Assembly: GCA_037976565.1 (NCBI GenBank)
Contig: CP137666.1
Coordinates: 58,274,740-58,338,739 of the forward strand
Origin: Mesocentrotus franciscanus
Taxonomy: Eukaryota; Echinodermata; Echinoidea; Camarodonta; Strongylocentrotidae
DNA length: 64,000 nucleotides
Direction of reading: 5' to 3'
Below are positions 43,854 through 55,900 of this stretch, in pieces (the stretch's first letter is position 1; every line of letters begins with the position of its first letter). The position numbers were made by a program, and so were the translations under genes. Below the pieces are notes generated by a model. The model did not search any database. It was not told the origin of the DNA and saw nothing but the letters and a program-made list of their open reading frames with translations.

Positions 43854-45183
43854 AAACGGTAATATAGGTTTTCCCGGCCAATTTCGTCAAAGCAGCGATC
43901 AATTTCACTAACGTGCATTCATTTTCGAGCGAATTTTCTCCGCTCGTTGCTCCCCTGTTTCATTTTAAAACTTTTTGCATTCAATTTGCATTCAAAACGG
44001 TAATATAGGTTTTCCCGGCCAATTTCGTCAAAGCAGCGATCAATTTCACTAACGTGCATTCATTTTCGAGCGAATTTTCTCCGCTCGTTGCTCCCCTGTT
44101 TCATTTTAAAACTTTTTGCATTCAATTTCGTTTCGAGTCACCGAGTTTTCTAAACATGCACATTCAAATTAAAGCTTGGTTCAGTCGATTTGGAAATGCG
44201 TAAGTGTCATTCAATTTCGTCAATGTTGAGTGGGAGGAGAATTCTTTGGCAAATTGCGGTTTCATTTTCGTCTATGGGCAACCTCTTTCGCAATCGGGTC
44301 ATTCAAATTAAAAAAAAAATTAAAACTAGACCTCATAATCATTGTATGAGGCTCGATGTTTATTCGGATATTCACTTTTTCATGTTCATTTATTTATTAA
44401 TTTTCACTATGATCTTTTCTGACATGATTTCACATTATACAATCTTCTTATTTGTCTGATACATTTATATTGCATTTAATGTTTTCTCTTTCTGTTGATC
44501 TTTATTTTTATTGAAACATTTCTTTATACATGTCTTCATATTTTTCATTATGAATGAGTTTATTTTTTAAATGGTTTGTTTTGATCAATCTTGATTGAGT
44601 AGGTAATCTGCCTCTCTTTTCATTTTACATCTTTTTTTTTAATTCACCATTGCATTTTGTTTCCATTATGTCCATGTCTATTAAAGCTCAACTCTACCGC
44701 TGTCCAGGATCTGTGTATATATAGCTTGTGGTTAATTAGAAGAGAAATCACAAATTGTGCACCTTCTCTGGTGACAGTTACCTGTGTAATGACAGATATC
44801 TGCTAACAAATACGCATGTCATTCCTACAAATAAACTTAGCATTAAATTAAACAAACAGAAGTGACAAATTAACATCAAATGAAAAACAATGCACAAATT
44901 TCACATATGTATGCCTAATCACGAAATTGAATGCTCGAATACATACCACCGTCTGTCCGGCGCGAATTTGAATGCTCTTTGCATGCTTTTCTAAATTGAA
45001 TGCTCGTTTTGCACGTCTCCGTGACAAGAGTATGAAATCGCATGCTACCAAATGAAATTGAACGACGCAATTAGCTTTTTGAATGTTGATCTACATAGTC
45101 ATTCAATTTCGCACGAACTTGAATGAACGTAACATTAATTCGGATGCTAAGTTTACGAAGTTGGGCGGGAAAACCTATATTTA
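43854..45183. mobile_element. TIR element with GCATTCAATTTCG subterminal repeats
   Basis: The ends invert: left AATATAGGTTTTCCCGGCCA, right complement AATATAGGTTTTCCCGCCCA, both continuing AYTTCGT. The left end is duplicated as a 141-bp tandem (43854 and 43995). CATTCAATTT or CATTCAAATT motifs occur repeatedly in the left third and their complements (AATTGAATG) in the right third. The AT-rich middle has no transposase. Confidence 0.8.
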
Positions 45184-45360
45184 CTTGTTTTATATTAATA
45201 ACCTTCTAGTCTTCTTTATCTTCTTGATATTGAATTACTTCTGATCTGCAAGAATAAGTTGATGGTTTATTTTCTTTTGTTATTTTATTTATCATTGTAA
45301 TTTGTTTTCTTGTATTATTTGTTATTGTTATACTCCTTTGTGTTTTGGAAATTAAATAAA

Positions 45361-45520
45361 AAACTAGAAATTTAATTCATCATGGGGACGAATTAGGTGG
45401 TCTGTCTTCAATTCTTATGATCAGTGAAAGGTCAAAAGACAAAACTAGAAATTTAATTCGTCATGGGGACGAATTAAGTGGTGGTCCTTCAATTCTTATG
45501 ATCAGTGAAAGGTCAGAAGA
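45361..45520. repeat. Tandem duplication, about 80-bp unit
   Basis: AAACTAGAAATTTAATTC, CATGGGGACGAATTA and ATTCTTATGATCAGTGAAAG occur twice in order. Confidence 0.85.
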
Positions 45521-46839
45521 AAAAAAAGTGACGAAATTTTTTTTTTGGAGACGCCCGGACTCGAACCAGGGGTCTCGAGGTCGGAAGTGAAGTGCGTTAC
45601 CGATATACCAAAACATTTCCCATAGCGATTACACGTAAACGGAAAAGGGAATTCTCAAATCCCACTTTGCAAGTGAAATATGCGCATGATTCCGGCATCT
45701 GATCGAAAAATAAAGGGCACATTTGTGATAGCTTATTGTCTCAGCTACAACATACTCAAAGCTCAGCATAAACGAAGATAAAACGACGGAGATATTGCTC
45801 GCGAAAGACGGTAATGTAGAATCCAGTTTTGAGAAAAAGTCATGTCCCATAGAGAATACACGCAAAATGTGAAAAATTGACATGCCTCCTTTAATCGCAA
45901 AAATACGCCATGATGCCTTTGTCAAAATGAAAAATTGTGGTGACTGCATTTGTAGAGTATTGTCTCAGCTAGAACATATCAAAATTTGGAAGAAAATCGA
46001 TCAATATTTACAGAGATACAATCAATTTTCCAAAAATATGCTGACGTCATAATATGCAAATTGAAATTTTGAGTTCGGAGGCCATTATGATGACGTCATG
46101 AGTTAATTGAGGGTCAAATGAGACATAAAATCATTTCTCCGACTCATAATCTATCCAAATATGAAAAATATTGGGGGGTATCCATGCATTCTGAAGAGTT
46201 ACAATGAGTTTTGTATAGGCATGTTTTTGCCCATGTATTGTGGATAAAGATAGCGCAGGTCCGCGAGTGCTGTCAACTTTGACGGACACTCATTGCGTTA
46301 TTACTGGTCAGAAAAAGGTGAACAAGGTATCACAATGCTTGGAAAAATGTGCCAAATTTGATGACACAGAAAATTTGGTGATTTGATGTTGCAAAATGCC
46401 AGTACGCGCGAAAATGCTTTAAATGGCCTGAAACGTGTGCAAACAAAATTTGGGACGAATTTGAGCATTTTAAAATTTTGATGCGTGCGTACGCGCGCGG
46501 ATTTTGTCAACATTTTTGGTTGACCTTTGACCTAAAATTGATGTATACCAAATATGGTTGATTTTTGATGACTCGTTATCGAGATAAGATAATGACCTGA
46601 TGTTTACAAAATGGCGCCTGGATGACGTCATGATGACTCCATGACCTTGAAAAAGTTACTTGAACTTGATATTATAGGGCCTGATGACTGACAGAAATTC
46701 GAAGGAAATTGACCATGTCGATTTCGAGTAAACGTTTACACAAAAAAGTGTACGGAAGAAATAAAAATAAAGAAATAAAGAATAAAGAAAGAAAATTCTG
46801 ACGAAATCAATAGGTGATCTGTCGTTGACAGACCACCTA
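45394..46839. mobile_element. Repeat element bounded by TAGGTGGTCTGTC, with tRNA-like head and CRE motifs
   Basis: TAGGTGGTCTGTC at 45394 and its exact complement at 46827-46839; the right end is itself a small hairpin (TAGGTGATCTGTC GTT GACAGACCACCTA). Inside are the tRNA-like sequence (45547-45621), three TGACGTCA sites (near 46031, 46092, 46623) and a perfect DR1 (46521-46533). Confidence 0.6.
45547..45621 (-). tRNA. tRNA-like sequence, Arg(CCG)-like, probably a pseudo-tRNA
   Basis: The reverse complement has an A-box-like TGGTATATCGGTAACGC, a B box GGTTCGAGTCC, a TTCCGAC anticodon-loop candidate (anticodon CCG) and the 3' acceptor strand CGTCTCC with discriminator A, followed directly by an A-run. 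The 5' acceptor strand GGAAATG pairs imperfectly and the anticodon stem has two mismatches. It is therefore more likely a SINE head or retro-pseudogene than a working tRNA gene. Confidence 0.55.
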
Positions 46840-49427
46840 ATAAATAACTGCACCTGTACACCAGAAAGATGTTATTATGTAAAATAATCAAAAAGCTGAT
46901 CCTTGTGATGCATCAGTCTGATTAAATGGAAGAAGGTAAAGGAAACATATTACTTTTTTCATTACTGAATGAAATATATTTTAACAATACACAGACATCA
47001 TAAAAATGAAAACACACTTTTTGATACAATACCAATTCTAAACATTTTATTAATCACTTATACATGTATTAATACATTATAATAGATAATGAATTTACAA
47101 GAAGAATATATAATCACATATTGTTATAAGAGAGAGAGATAAAACATGGTCAATAGTCATTAAAAAAGGACACATGTCAGATTTTGTTTTTATATTAGAG
47201 TAGAGTTAACTGAATTTTTAGGGAGTAACATAAGTAAACATCTTATACACTATTCTATACCTGATATTAGAAATCATGGAAAAGTGTGTATGCATTAAGT
47301 GGTATTAAAGCTCTAAAGAATACCATTACTTTACTATAATACAATGTAAACAAACAGATAACATTTCTCATTTTAATGTCTAAAAAAATAACGTGTAGTC
47401 ATTTACAGAGATATTAACAACATTCTCTAAGCACAAACTTTGTCAGATTTGATTTATCATAATGAGAAAAGAAGTGTGAATTGTAGAATATTTCATAATG
47501 AATGGATATTATTCAAATGGGATTATTGCATTTGAATGTGAACAATTGGTGAAACAGCATTATTGTTAATACTTGAATTCTCATGAAAAGATGGCAGCAT
47601 TACAGAGCCATATAAACATGGCCATATACACTTATGTATAACACTTTGAAAGTGGATCTTGTGAACAGTTAAAAAACTTACTTGTAAGAAAATAAAGCCT
47701 AGTTTGCAGGACCCCCCAAAAAAAAAGGAAAAATAATGACATGTACAGCTATGTCCCATATTTGACCAAATTTGAATCTTATATGATAACAAACAAAAGT
47801 CCAATTAAGGATTCTATTAAAGGGTCATTCTAATAACTCACTTTTGGTGTACTGAGGGTCGTATATACTCCCCTAAAGTTGGCTACATTGCGATAAGCAT
47901 CTTTGTCTTGCATATTTGCATGGTCTCAATATCTGAACTCTAGCTAGAAATATATACAAAAAGGAAGTATTCAACAAAAAATTGAAACTTTACACTTTAT
48001 GATGTATATCTATGTTCACCACCATAATGCACTGAAGCTATACCAGCTATATTACTGGGTTAATGATTAATATTGAGCACATGTTTGTAAATTGTCATAT
48101 TTTTGTAAGGAAGAAAGGTGCAGATGAGCCTATTTACAATATTGACTTGTGACAAAATGAAAGATGGAAGATTTGACTCAGGAATGTATTATTATATAAA
48201 GGTTTACTGTGTACAAAGTTTACAAAGACATAAGAAATATCTTACATAAATGCACATTCTTGATTCTGAGAATGCCCTTATATAGACCTTGAATCATGAA
48301 ATAGAACCAAAGAATATTGGCTGTCAAAAAATTAGCAGTTAAAAATGTAATTCTGAAAGAGCAAACATTTCATTTTTTCACTATATAATCACCTGTTAAT
48401 TCACATCTAAATATTTTATTATATTTTGCTTTAATTTATAAAATTTTGTCCGCGGAGAGCAATAAAGAGAACCCATATTAAAAAAGATCCCATCGAATAC
48501 AACTGCATCAATCAAATGGTACTGGTTTAGGGGTAAACTACCATTCAAAATGTTTCGTACAGTAAATGATTACTGAAAGAATGATGATCTTATCTTTTCA
48601 TATTTCTTATCTCAGTGGTGGCCAAATAATAAGAAAGACATGATATTTTCATCTCATACATTTATCAATGGTATTATCCCAATCCCTTCTACTCCAAATA
48701 GCAGAGAAGCTGTATCTTATACCTTACATTGTGTGTTCTTTCTTTTTATACAAAAAAACAAATCTTTTATCAAGTCACAAGGGAATGTATCAATTCTTAT
48801 ATATGGCCAAACATCCAACACCCATCACAACTTGTATCATTTGGCACAGTCAGTCAGACAGAAGATATTGATACTTACAGACATATATATGAAAGTACTC
48901 AACAGTATTTCATGTTGAAATGAGAATAAAATACTTCACTTACTATAGAGAAACAGATGTAATGGACTATTATTGCACAATGCAGTATTTAACTAAAGTA
49001 CCTGTAGGTTACAAATTTCTTGTATACAGTTTATTTCAGACAAGACACAACAAATAAACAAAGATTCAATTTGAATTGAAAATATTAAAAACAAATGATA
49101 TCAGGAGCAGCTTTGAGATCATAATTACAAACAAACAAATATTTTGAACCTGAAGAGACAAATTGCAAGCGTCTTTGATATGAACCGTTGGAAACTCTCC
49201 TATCTTCTAGAAAGTGGAAGAAAATTTATGCATTTCATTATTTTCTTCCAGAATTTTCAATACTACCATTCTCTGCTCCTGCAGCTAATATCTGACTAAA
49301 TCCAAATCCTGGTTTACAAGTAGACAGTTGGCATCTCAAAAAAAGTTAAGGTAGCTATATAGTAAAATACAGTGCCACCCAAACTGTACCTTTTTCATTA
49401 ACCAACAAAATTCATCTTTTGAGAGCC

Positions 49428-49484
49428 AGGAGGACGTTAAGTCATGTTCTTTTATATGGAGATAGCACCTTTCTGGCTCTGAAC
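49428..49484. repeat. Short hairpin repeat, copy 3
   Basis: TTGAGAGCCAGGAGGACGTTA pairs imperfectly with AGCACCTTTCTGGCTCTGAA. Same family as 2065. Confidence 0.65.
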
Positions 49485-49699
49485 AAATGATTTCTCAATT
49501 CTCTATCTGGGAAGTGGGTCAGCATGCTTAGAGGTCTGAATTGCTGTTTCTGGTGCTTCTTTACCCTAGATTATTATCCCATGCAGAAGAAATAGGATTG
49601 TCAATTTGCCAGATGTGGTCCTTTTGTTAAAAACGTAATTGTTAATGTGCCACTCTATTTCGATCTCTAACTACTTAAGAATCACTAGAACATTGTCTG

Positions 49700-49758
49700 T
49701 TAAGAGCCAGAAAGGAATTGAAAGTCTATGAGTTTAATAACACCCTTCTTGCTATTAA
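49700..49758. repeat. Short hairpin repeat, copy 4
   Basis: TTAAGAGCCAGAAAGG pairs imperfectly with CACCCTTCTTGCTATTAA. About 270 bp from copy 3, mirroring the spacing of copies 1 and 2. Confidence 0.6.
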
Positions 49759-49866
49759 GCGATGGAATCATATGAACAGAAATGAACAGAGATTGTGTAT
49801 ACAATGAAAAAGAAAATTCAAACTCAGCCTAATGATGCCTCGGAATTCAAATAAGATATCAAGTAA

Positions 49867-50158
49867 TCACAAATCACCAAAGATGCTTGCAAAGGTTTTC
49901 TTGAGGTTCTTGAAGGTATCTTCGTCTTCTGTGGGTGTTGCCCTGGCCGACGTTGATGCCTGAGAGCCTCCAGCTGTTGCGTTGGATGTAGATGTTGTGC
50001 TGGCGGCGCCCAAGGACCTGACGCTGTTTGGGGTGTGGTTGTTGGAGGTCCTGAAGGGCATGTTCTGGGGGGAGGTAGCAGATGGGGAGTGGGGTGCAGA
50101 ACGAGAGATGCTTGGAGCTGGGCTGGTGCTCAGCAATGAAGAGGAACTTACTTTTGTA
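49867..50158 (-). CDS. SYN: Synapsin terminal exon (linker and domain E-like end)
   Basis: Acceptor CCACCACCACAG next to a (CT)n tract. The first base completes a Ser codon. Encodes [20 protein letters not shown], Thr/Ser-rich sequence, then [18 protein letters not shown] and TGA. Domain E is the part that distinguishes long ('a'-type) isoforms and is the most conserved tail segment. Confidence 0.93.
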
Positions 50159-50170
50159 CTGTGGTGGTGG

Positions 50171-50224
<54 letters not shown>

Positions 50225-51926
50225 TGAAGGGTGGTTCAAGAACAGAAAATGGAATTTAGACAAGGTGGTAAAGAGATAATCATTGTAAAGTCGATTTCTG
50301 TTGAATATTGTATAAAGAGCATTCAGCAAAATCATACTTAGAAGTGTCTACCATAGCAATCTTCTCAAGTGAAAGTGTGAGTTTTCCTGTTCTTTTTCCC
50401 CTTAAGAGGATGCCCTACTTTATAGAAAACTCTCCTTTATATCTAATCAAGCTTTAGAATTAGGGTTACTATTATACACACAAATTCCTAATATGATTGC
50501 AAATATTGGCAGAGATATGAAATCCTAACACCTCTCAGACAGATAACAAGATATCATAGTTGTCCATGTTTAGTGTTGAAGCCTTCCAATCTGCAACTGC
50601 TCTCGCTGTGCTTCCATAGGTTTAATAGTGTCAACATGAGCATAATAATCTCTACAGGATTCAATTCCCTGCCATGGCACTAACATTTTTTTGCAAGACA
50701 TTGATCTTTGTTTGCCACACTCGACTCGGGTGTAGTACATGGTTACCTGGTGATAACTTTTATTTATTTCTTTACGACTTGTGGGTTGGAACACCCTTAT
50801 CAGCAAGAGTGCTGTTTTTCATAGGGCTCTTTGATCTGCGCTATACAAGAATGGAAAATTATTACATGTATCGTTAAATGTACATGTATGCTACATGTAT
50901 TACTAAATATCTTGAATGATGCTGACCTGATGGTGTTTTTGATGATAACAGCATGCATCTTCTGAATAACAAGCTCTGCTATTGCTTTCCTATCATCTTC
51001 TTGCTTCTCACCCATTAGACACATGGAAGAATCATTTACCTGAAACAAAAGAAATAAAAAACATCAATCAGTTTTGTCCTGCTATATTTATACATCATCA
51101 CCAGCATCATCATCGTCACCATCACCATCATCATCAATCTCACATTCTCCTCCTCCCACTTTTCATAATCATCTTCCTTACAATTTTTAACAGCACCTTC
51201 ATGACTATCATAACACCATCATCACTATTGTCGTCATAATCATCATCACCACCACCATCATTTTCTTCATCATCATCATTATGATTTATCCTTCTCCTTC
51301 TCCTCCTCATCCCCACGCCCTCACCTCAATGATAAAGTCCTTGCCATCCTTAGTATGTATAGCTTCCACTGTGACAATATCCATTCCTCCAAACAAGTCT
51401 GCAGCCTCGTCTATCCACAACTTGAACCTGAACATATAAAGAGGAAATGGCAAATAATGATTCAGTCATTAACTTTGTTCTATTTTACTCTCCTTATAGA
51501 GAGGTAAGATCAAATCTCTCTCAATAAGCTTTCAAACTTCAGCGAAGTCATATGACCCATGTTGCTTTGGTGTGTGCTCAGCCAACAAACATCATTTGTC
51601 TAACTATGACCTCACTGAAATGTACTACCGGTAGATGGCTGTGGAGCATGTGTTGGATCGCATAAAGCTGGGGCAGAATTATTAAACAATAATATGCTGA
51701 AGTTATGAAAGCCATGGTGCATTATCACAAACATACAAAAGAAAGCAGATGTCAGTTTAAGATTAAGAAATTGGTTGGATAAAATTGATAATTTCTTCAC
51801 AAAAATGATCCCATTAAATGATATTATAAGTTGAGAGCCAATAACTATATGCATAAGTATATGAGTTAATGGCCTTTGGGCTCTCTTAAACTCGGTTATA
51901 TAGAAGAAGGAAATATAAATGTGAAG

Positions 51927-51965
<39 letters not shown>

Positions 51966-52875
51966 CACCTTTGTTGTGTTTTAGAGGCTATACCCTAGAC
52001 ATTGTTGTCTGCTGTGAAGTAAGAAATCAGATAATGTTTCAGAGTTCCAAAAATGTTTCAAAAGTATTTTGATGAGAGGCTTTTCTTGACATATCACGTC
52101 TGCATTCACGTCATCATTTTTCACAGTTTACAGGAATTTTAAGCGGAAAGTTTTCTTGGAAATGAAGAAAACCTCAACTAATTGGATACTTATCATGAGT
52201 CATAAGCACTCATCAGACCTGCCCATAACCACGTAAAACAATCACCATGTATCCACCCTCCCAACTTCCTTAGCATATCAAGATTACACATGGCATGTAC
52301 TGATTGCATTCAGGTTTGATTGCTATACTGCCCTCTGTGGCAAGACCTATACAGCCAGACCTAGGTCCTCTTCATAGGCTACAGTCCAATATGCCCTTTT
52401 GTCCTACTTTAATAGTAGGTTAATAGTAGGTCAATGGTCAAACAGAACAATTAACAAAACAATTATAGGACTACTGTAAGGACAGTGTAAAAAAATAATT
52501 TTGTTACAATGAACCAGAAACTTTTTTTCTTACACCCTATTACATAAAATGCATGATTGCACGGTTATGACCGGCATGTGCAATGAGTAACCATTCAAAA
52601 TATGTGTAAGAAAATAATGCATCCATTCATTCTTATATGATCAAAGTTAATAAATTATTCCTTGAGTTATGTTAAAAAATGTCAGGAGGGAACTTACTTT
52701 TTTGGTTGAGTGTATATGTATATATACATATACATGTACCTCCAAATATTAAAAGACATTAATCCCTACGTGAGGGAATGCACTATTTGAGGATTAATGC
52801 TATGCTAAATTATGTTGGAATATAAAGCTAAGATTACTAAGCTATTGCTCCTACTTCTTAAGTTGTAAAAGATAG

Positions 52876-52910
<35 letters not shown>

Positions 52911-55900
52911 GATTTAGATAGAGATTTAGATAGATAGATACACAGGTAGATAGATAGATAGATAGATATATTGCAGCTTTTGTACGGATAGGTAGCAGAT
53001 ATGAATGGGGCTACTTAGAGAAAAAGGGAGAAAGAGTAAAAGAGAGAGACAATTATAAGGTAAAGTTCTCATTATGAGACCACTTCATAATTGATCACAC
53101 AATATGCAAGAAAGTGTATAGTAGCTGTAGTAGTGGCTATTGGTGTTTTGCCAAAAAATGCCCAGGCACGTCCAATTTTGCCCTCTCCCCTGCATCCATA
53201 GCTTTCCACTTTCACCGATCATTCTTTTCTGTTCAGGAAATCTGAAAGGAACCTGGATGATTCCCCCCTTGGTACTGTGCCAAAGAGGTGTTGACAAGTA
53301 CCTGGGAATGAAGGAAGGAGGGATTGAAGGAAAAACAGATAGAATGAGAGAAGGAAGGATGGATAGATAATTCGGCTCATTAGACCTATTTCCATTAGTA
53401 GGCAGCAGAAAGCTGGAAAGTAATTTTTTGCAGGACTTTTTCTCGCTTTCTTTCCTTCGATCTCTTATCTATCTTACTGTGGTCTTATAGCTATTCTTGT
53501 TCTGTGAATGCACAATAATACATAATCCATGATTAAGACAACTTAATGAACATCATCTGAAAAAAAACATAAAAGCATGTCAGAAGAGTTGATGACAAAT
53601 TACAAGCCCTCAAAAACCCTAAGAAAGTGGACTACGGGTAAAAAAAAAGCAGTGCATTGCAGCATGCAACCCTATCTATGACTAACCCTGGTGCAAATTA
53701 GGAAGTCTAGTGGTTCTGCTTTATTTTCATGAATGTTACATTTGCATTTGTTTTGATCTTGAGTAGGCCTCATAGACCACAAGCCAGCAAAGTTTTTAAA
53801 GCACTATCTAAGATAAGGGATTGGAAATGGAGATGAGGAGAGACACTATGACATTGATCTATATTACCTTTGATGGAATAGATTTCATTTGGTAAAGTAT
53901 ATGCAAAAGGCAATGGTAAGGGAGAGACAAAAAAGTGTGGAAATAGACATTTTATTATTTCATTTCAGAAAGAGAGATAGAAGGGAGAAATGAAGGAGAG
54001 AGAGAGAGAGGGGAGAGAGAGAAAGGGAGAGAGAGAGAGAGAGACAGACAGAGAGGAGGGAGGAGGAGGAGGGGGAGGGGGAGAGAGAGAGAGGGTATCT
54101 GAAGCATCTCATAATGCACATCAAATTGCCCATTTTCCCCATCTTGTCCCTCAAGACAATCATGTCAGAAGAGTTGATGACAAATTACAAGCCCTCAAAA
54201 ACCTTTTAAAAGTGGACTACGGGTAAAAAAGCAGTGCATTGCGGCAACCCTATCTATGACAAACCCTGGTGCAAATTAGGACGTCTAGTGCCATGGTCTA
54301 TATTTAGGAGGGCAACTCGCTTTGATTGGTGAAAAACAAATCATCAAAGACACACTGATCATGTGACATATGATCGTGATACAACACAATGTAATCATCC
54401 ATTATGTCAGACGTTGACAATTTTAAACAACAATTGTGATCACTGTTCGAAGGAAGCCAGTCTAGATTTTAAATGAAAACAGTTACGCTTGTGAAAGTAA
54501 GCTAAATTGGCTAATCCCTTCCAAATTAGAGCTCACATGATTTTTGTTCAATAACAAAAATAGCCTGTATTTTCCCCCTCCCCTTTCCCCCTCCCAATGA
54601 ATGAAAGATTTAACAGTATCTTCCAATGAAGAGAAGATATGATTTACTCATTACCTTTGTCTTAAAGATGCTGACATCCTCCATGCCTTAAGTCCTGAGT
54701 GGAATAATATTTAAGTTACAGGCATAACCTGAACAATACTTTTTTTTTTCTCCACAAAAATAAAGAGAAACATAAAACGTTTAGAAATACAAATTGGATA
54801 AATTAGACTGGCAGACCTATGATTTTGGAAAGGATGGGTGGGGCAGATAAGCCATAGCTATTCCAATATATGTTTTCTAGGAAGAATTGTATAAATATAA
54901 TGCCAATGCCAGAATTGCTAATAAGATGTATATTAGATCAATCAAATATACACCTAGTACCAGTTAAGGTTGAATGATAATCCAAATACACTGCAACTTA
55001 TGAGAACAATGGAGGGGTTGAACGAGTCAACAGTATCTAAATGAGACATGTTTATAAAATCAATTTCATATTTTTCTTATTGAGTTAGCAACCATCACCT
55101 TTGAGCATGGGTGGCTGCAAAAGCCTATTAGATGAAGGGCCAAGGAAAGAAAGACCAAGAAACTGAAAATGTTGATCTTGCATGCGGCCTTTTGAAAAAG
55201 TTATCTGAAGGTTTTCTCGAAGGCTGTCAGTCTTGTGGGCTATCTTTCGACAAGACAGTGACTCTAAGACTGAATTGAGCCCATGCCACCAATGTCGGTC
55301 TTTTGAAAAGTTACTTGAAAGTTCAGGAGATTGCAACATCTGATGGGACTGGTTTTGTCAGTCTCATGTCATGGGCCATCTGTCTACTATGATGGTTGGA
55401 TATCCTGGCTGTACATTGGCTTGATGGAGGAAACTGGTTCATCTTGCCTGGTGTTATATAATTAGAATTCTAAATTCTAATGGTTGGACAAAAAAAAATC
55501 AGTGGGATTTAACGCGAGTATCATCAGGCTTAGTAATCAGTGACATAGGACCTACATGTAACTTTAAATTAGCGAGTAAAAAGAAACCTGGACACAAATG
55601 AAACAAAAACTAGGGCCTCACTGTGAAGGTCAATTCTACACCCACCCCTCCCGTTCATTAACTGCCCCCTCTTTGTAACCCCCTTGTCCACCGACTGCCT
55701 CTGAGTCACACTTGACCTCTACTCTATATTCCACCTGTCCTACTTTTTTGCCGTACAACATTTCCCCCAGGGCCCAGACCATCCATTTGTTTCAACCCCT
55801 GGATATCTTATGTCATATCTGAAGGAGGGGGAGGGATGTACGACACATGCTGTGACAATTGCTCTACAGTCAATAAACCTGTTTACTAATTTGATGCACA

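Larger units (their letters stand above)
46860..49866 (-). other. 3' flank or 3' UTR of synapsin (inferred)
   Basis: AT-rich, free of large TIR elements, with several - strand AATAAA strings (for example complementary to TTTATT near 47046). The short ORFs here are not protein-like. The two hairpin repeats at 49428 and 49700 would lie in the proximal 3' UTR if the transcript extends this far. Confidence 0.4.

Noticed and set aside
45547..45621. Functional tRNA gene
   Set aside because: The acceptor and anticodon stems are mismatched and an A-run follows directly; a SINE head or pseudo-tRNA is more likely.
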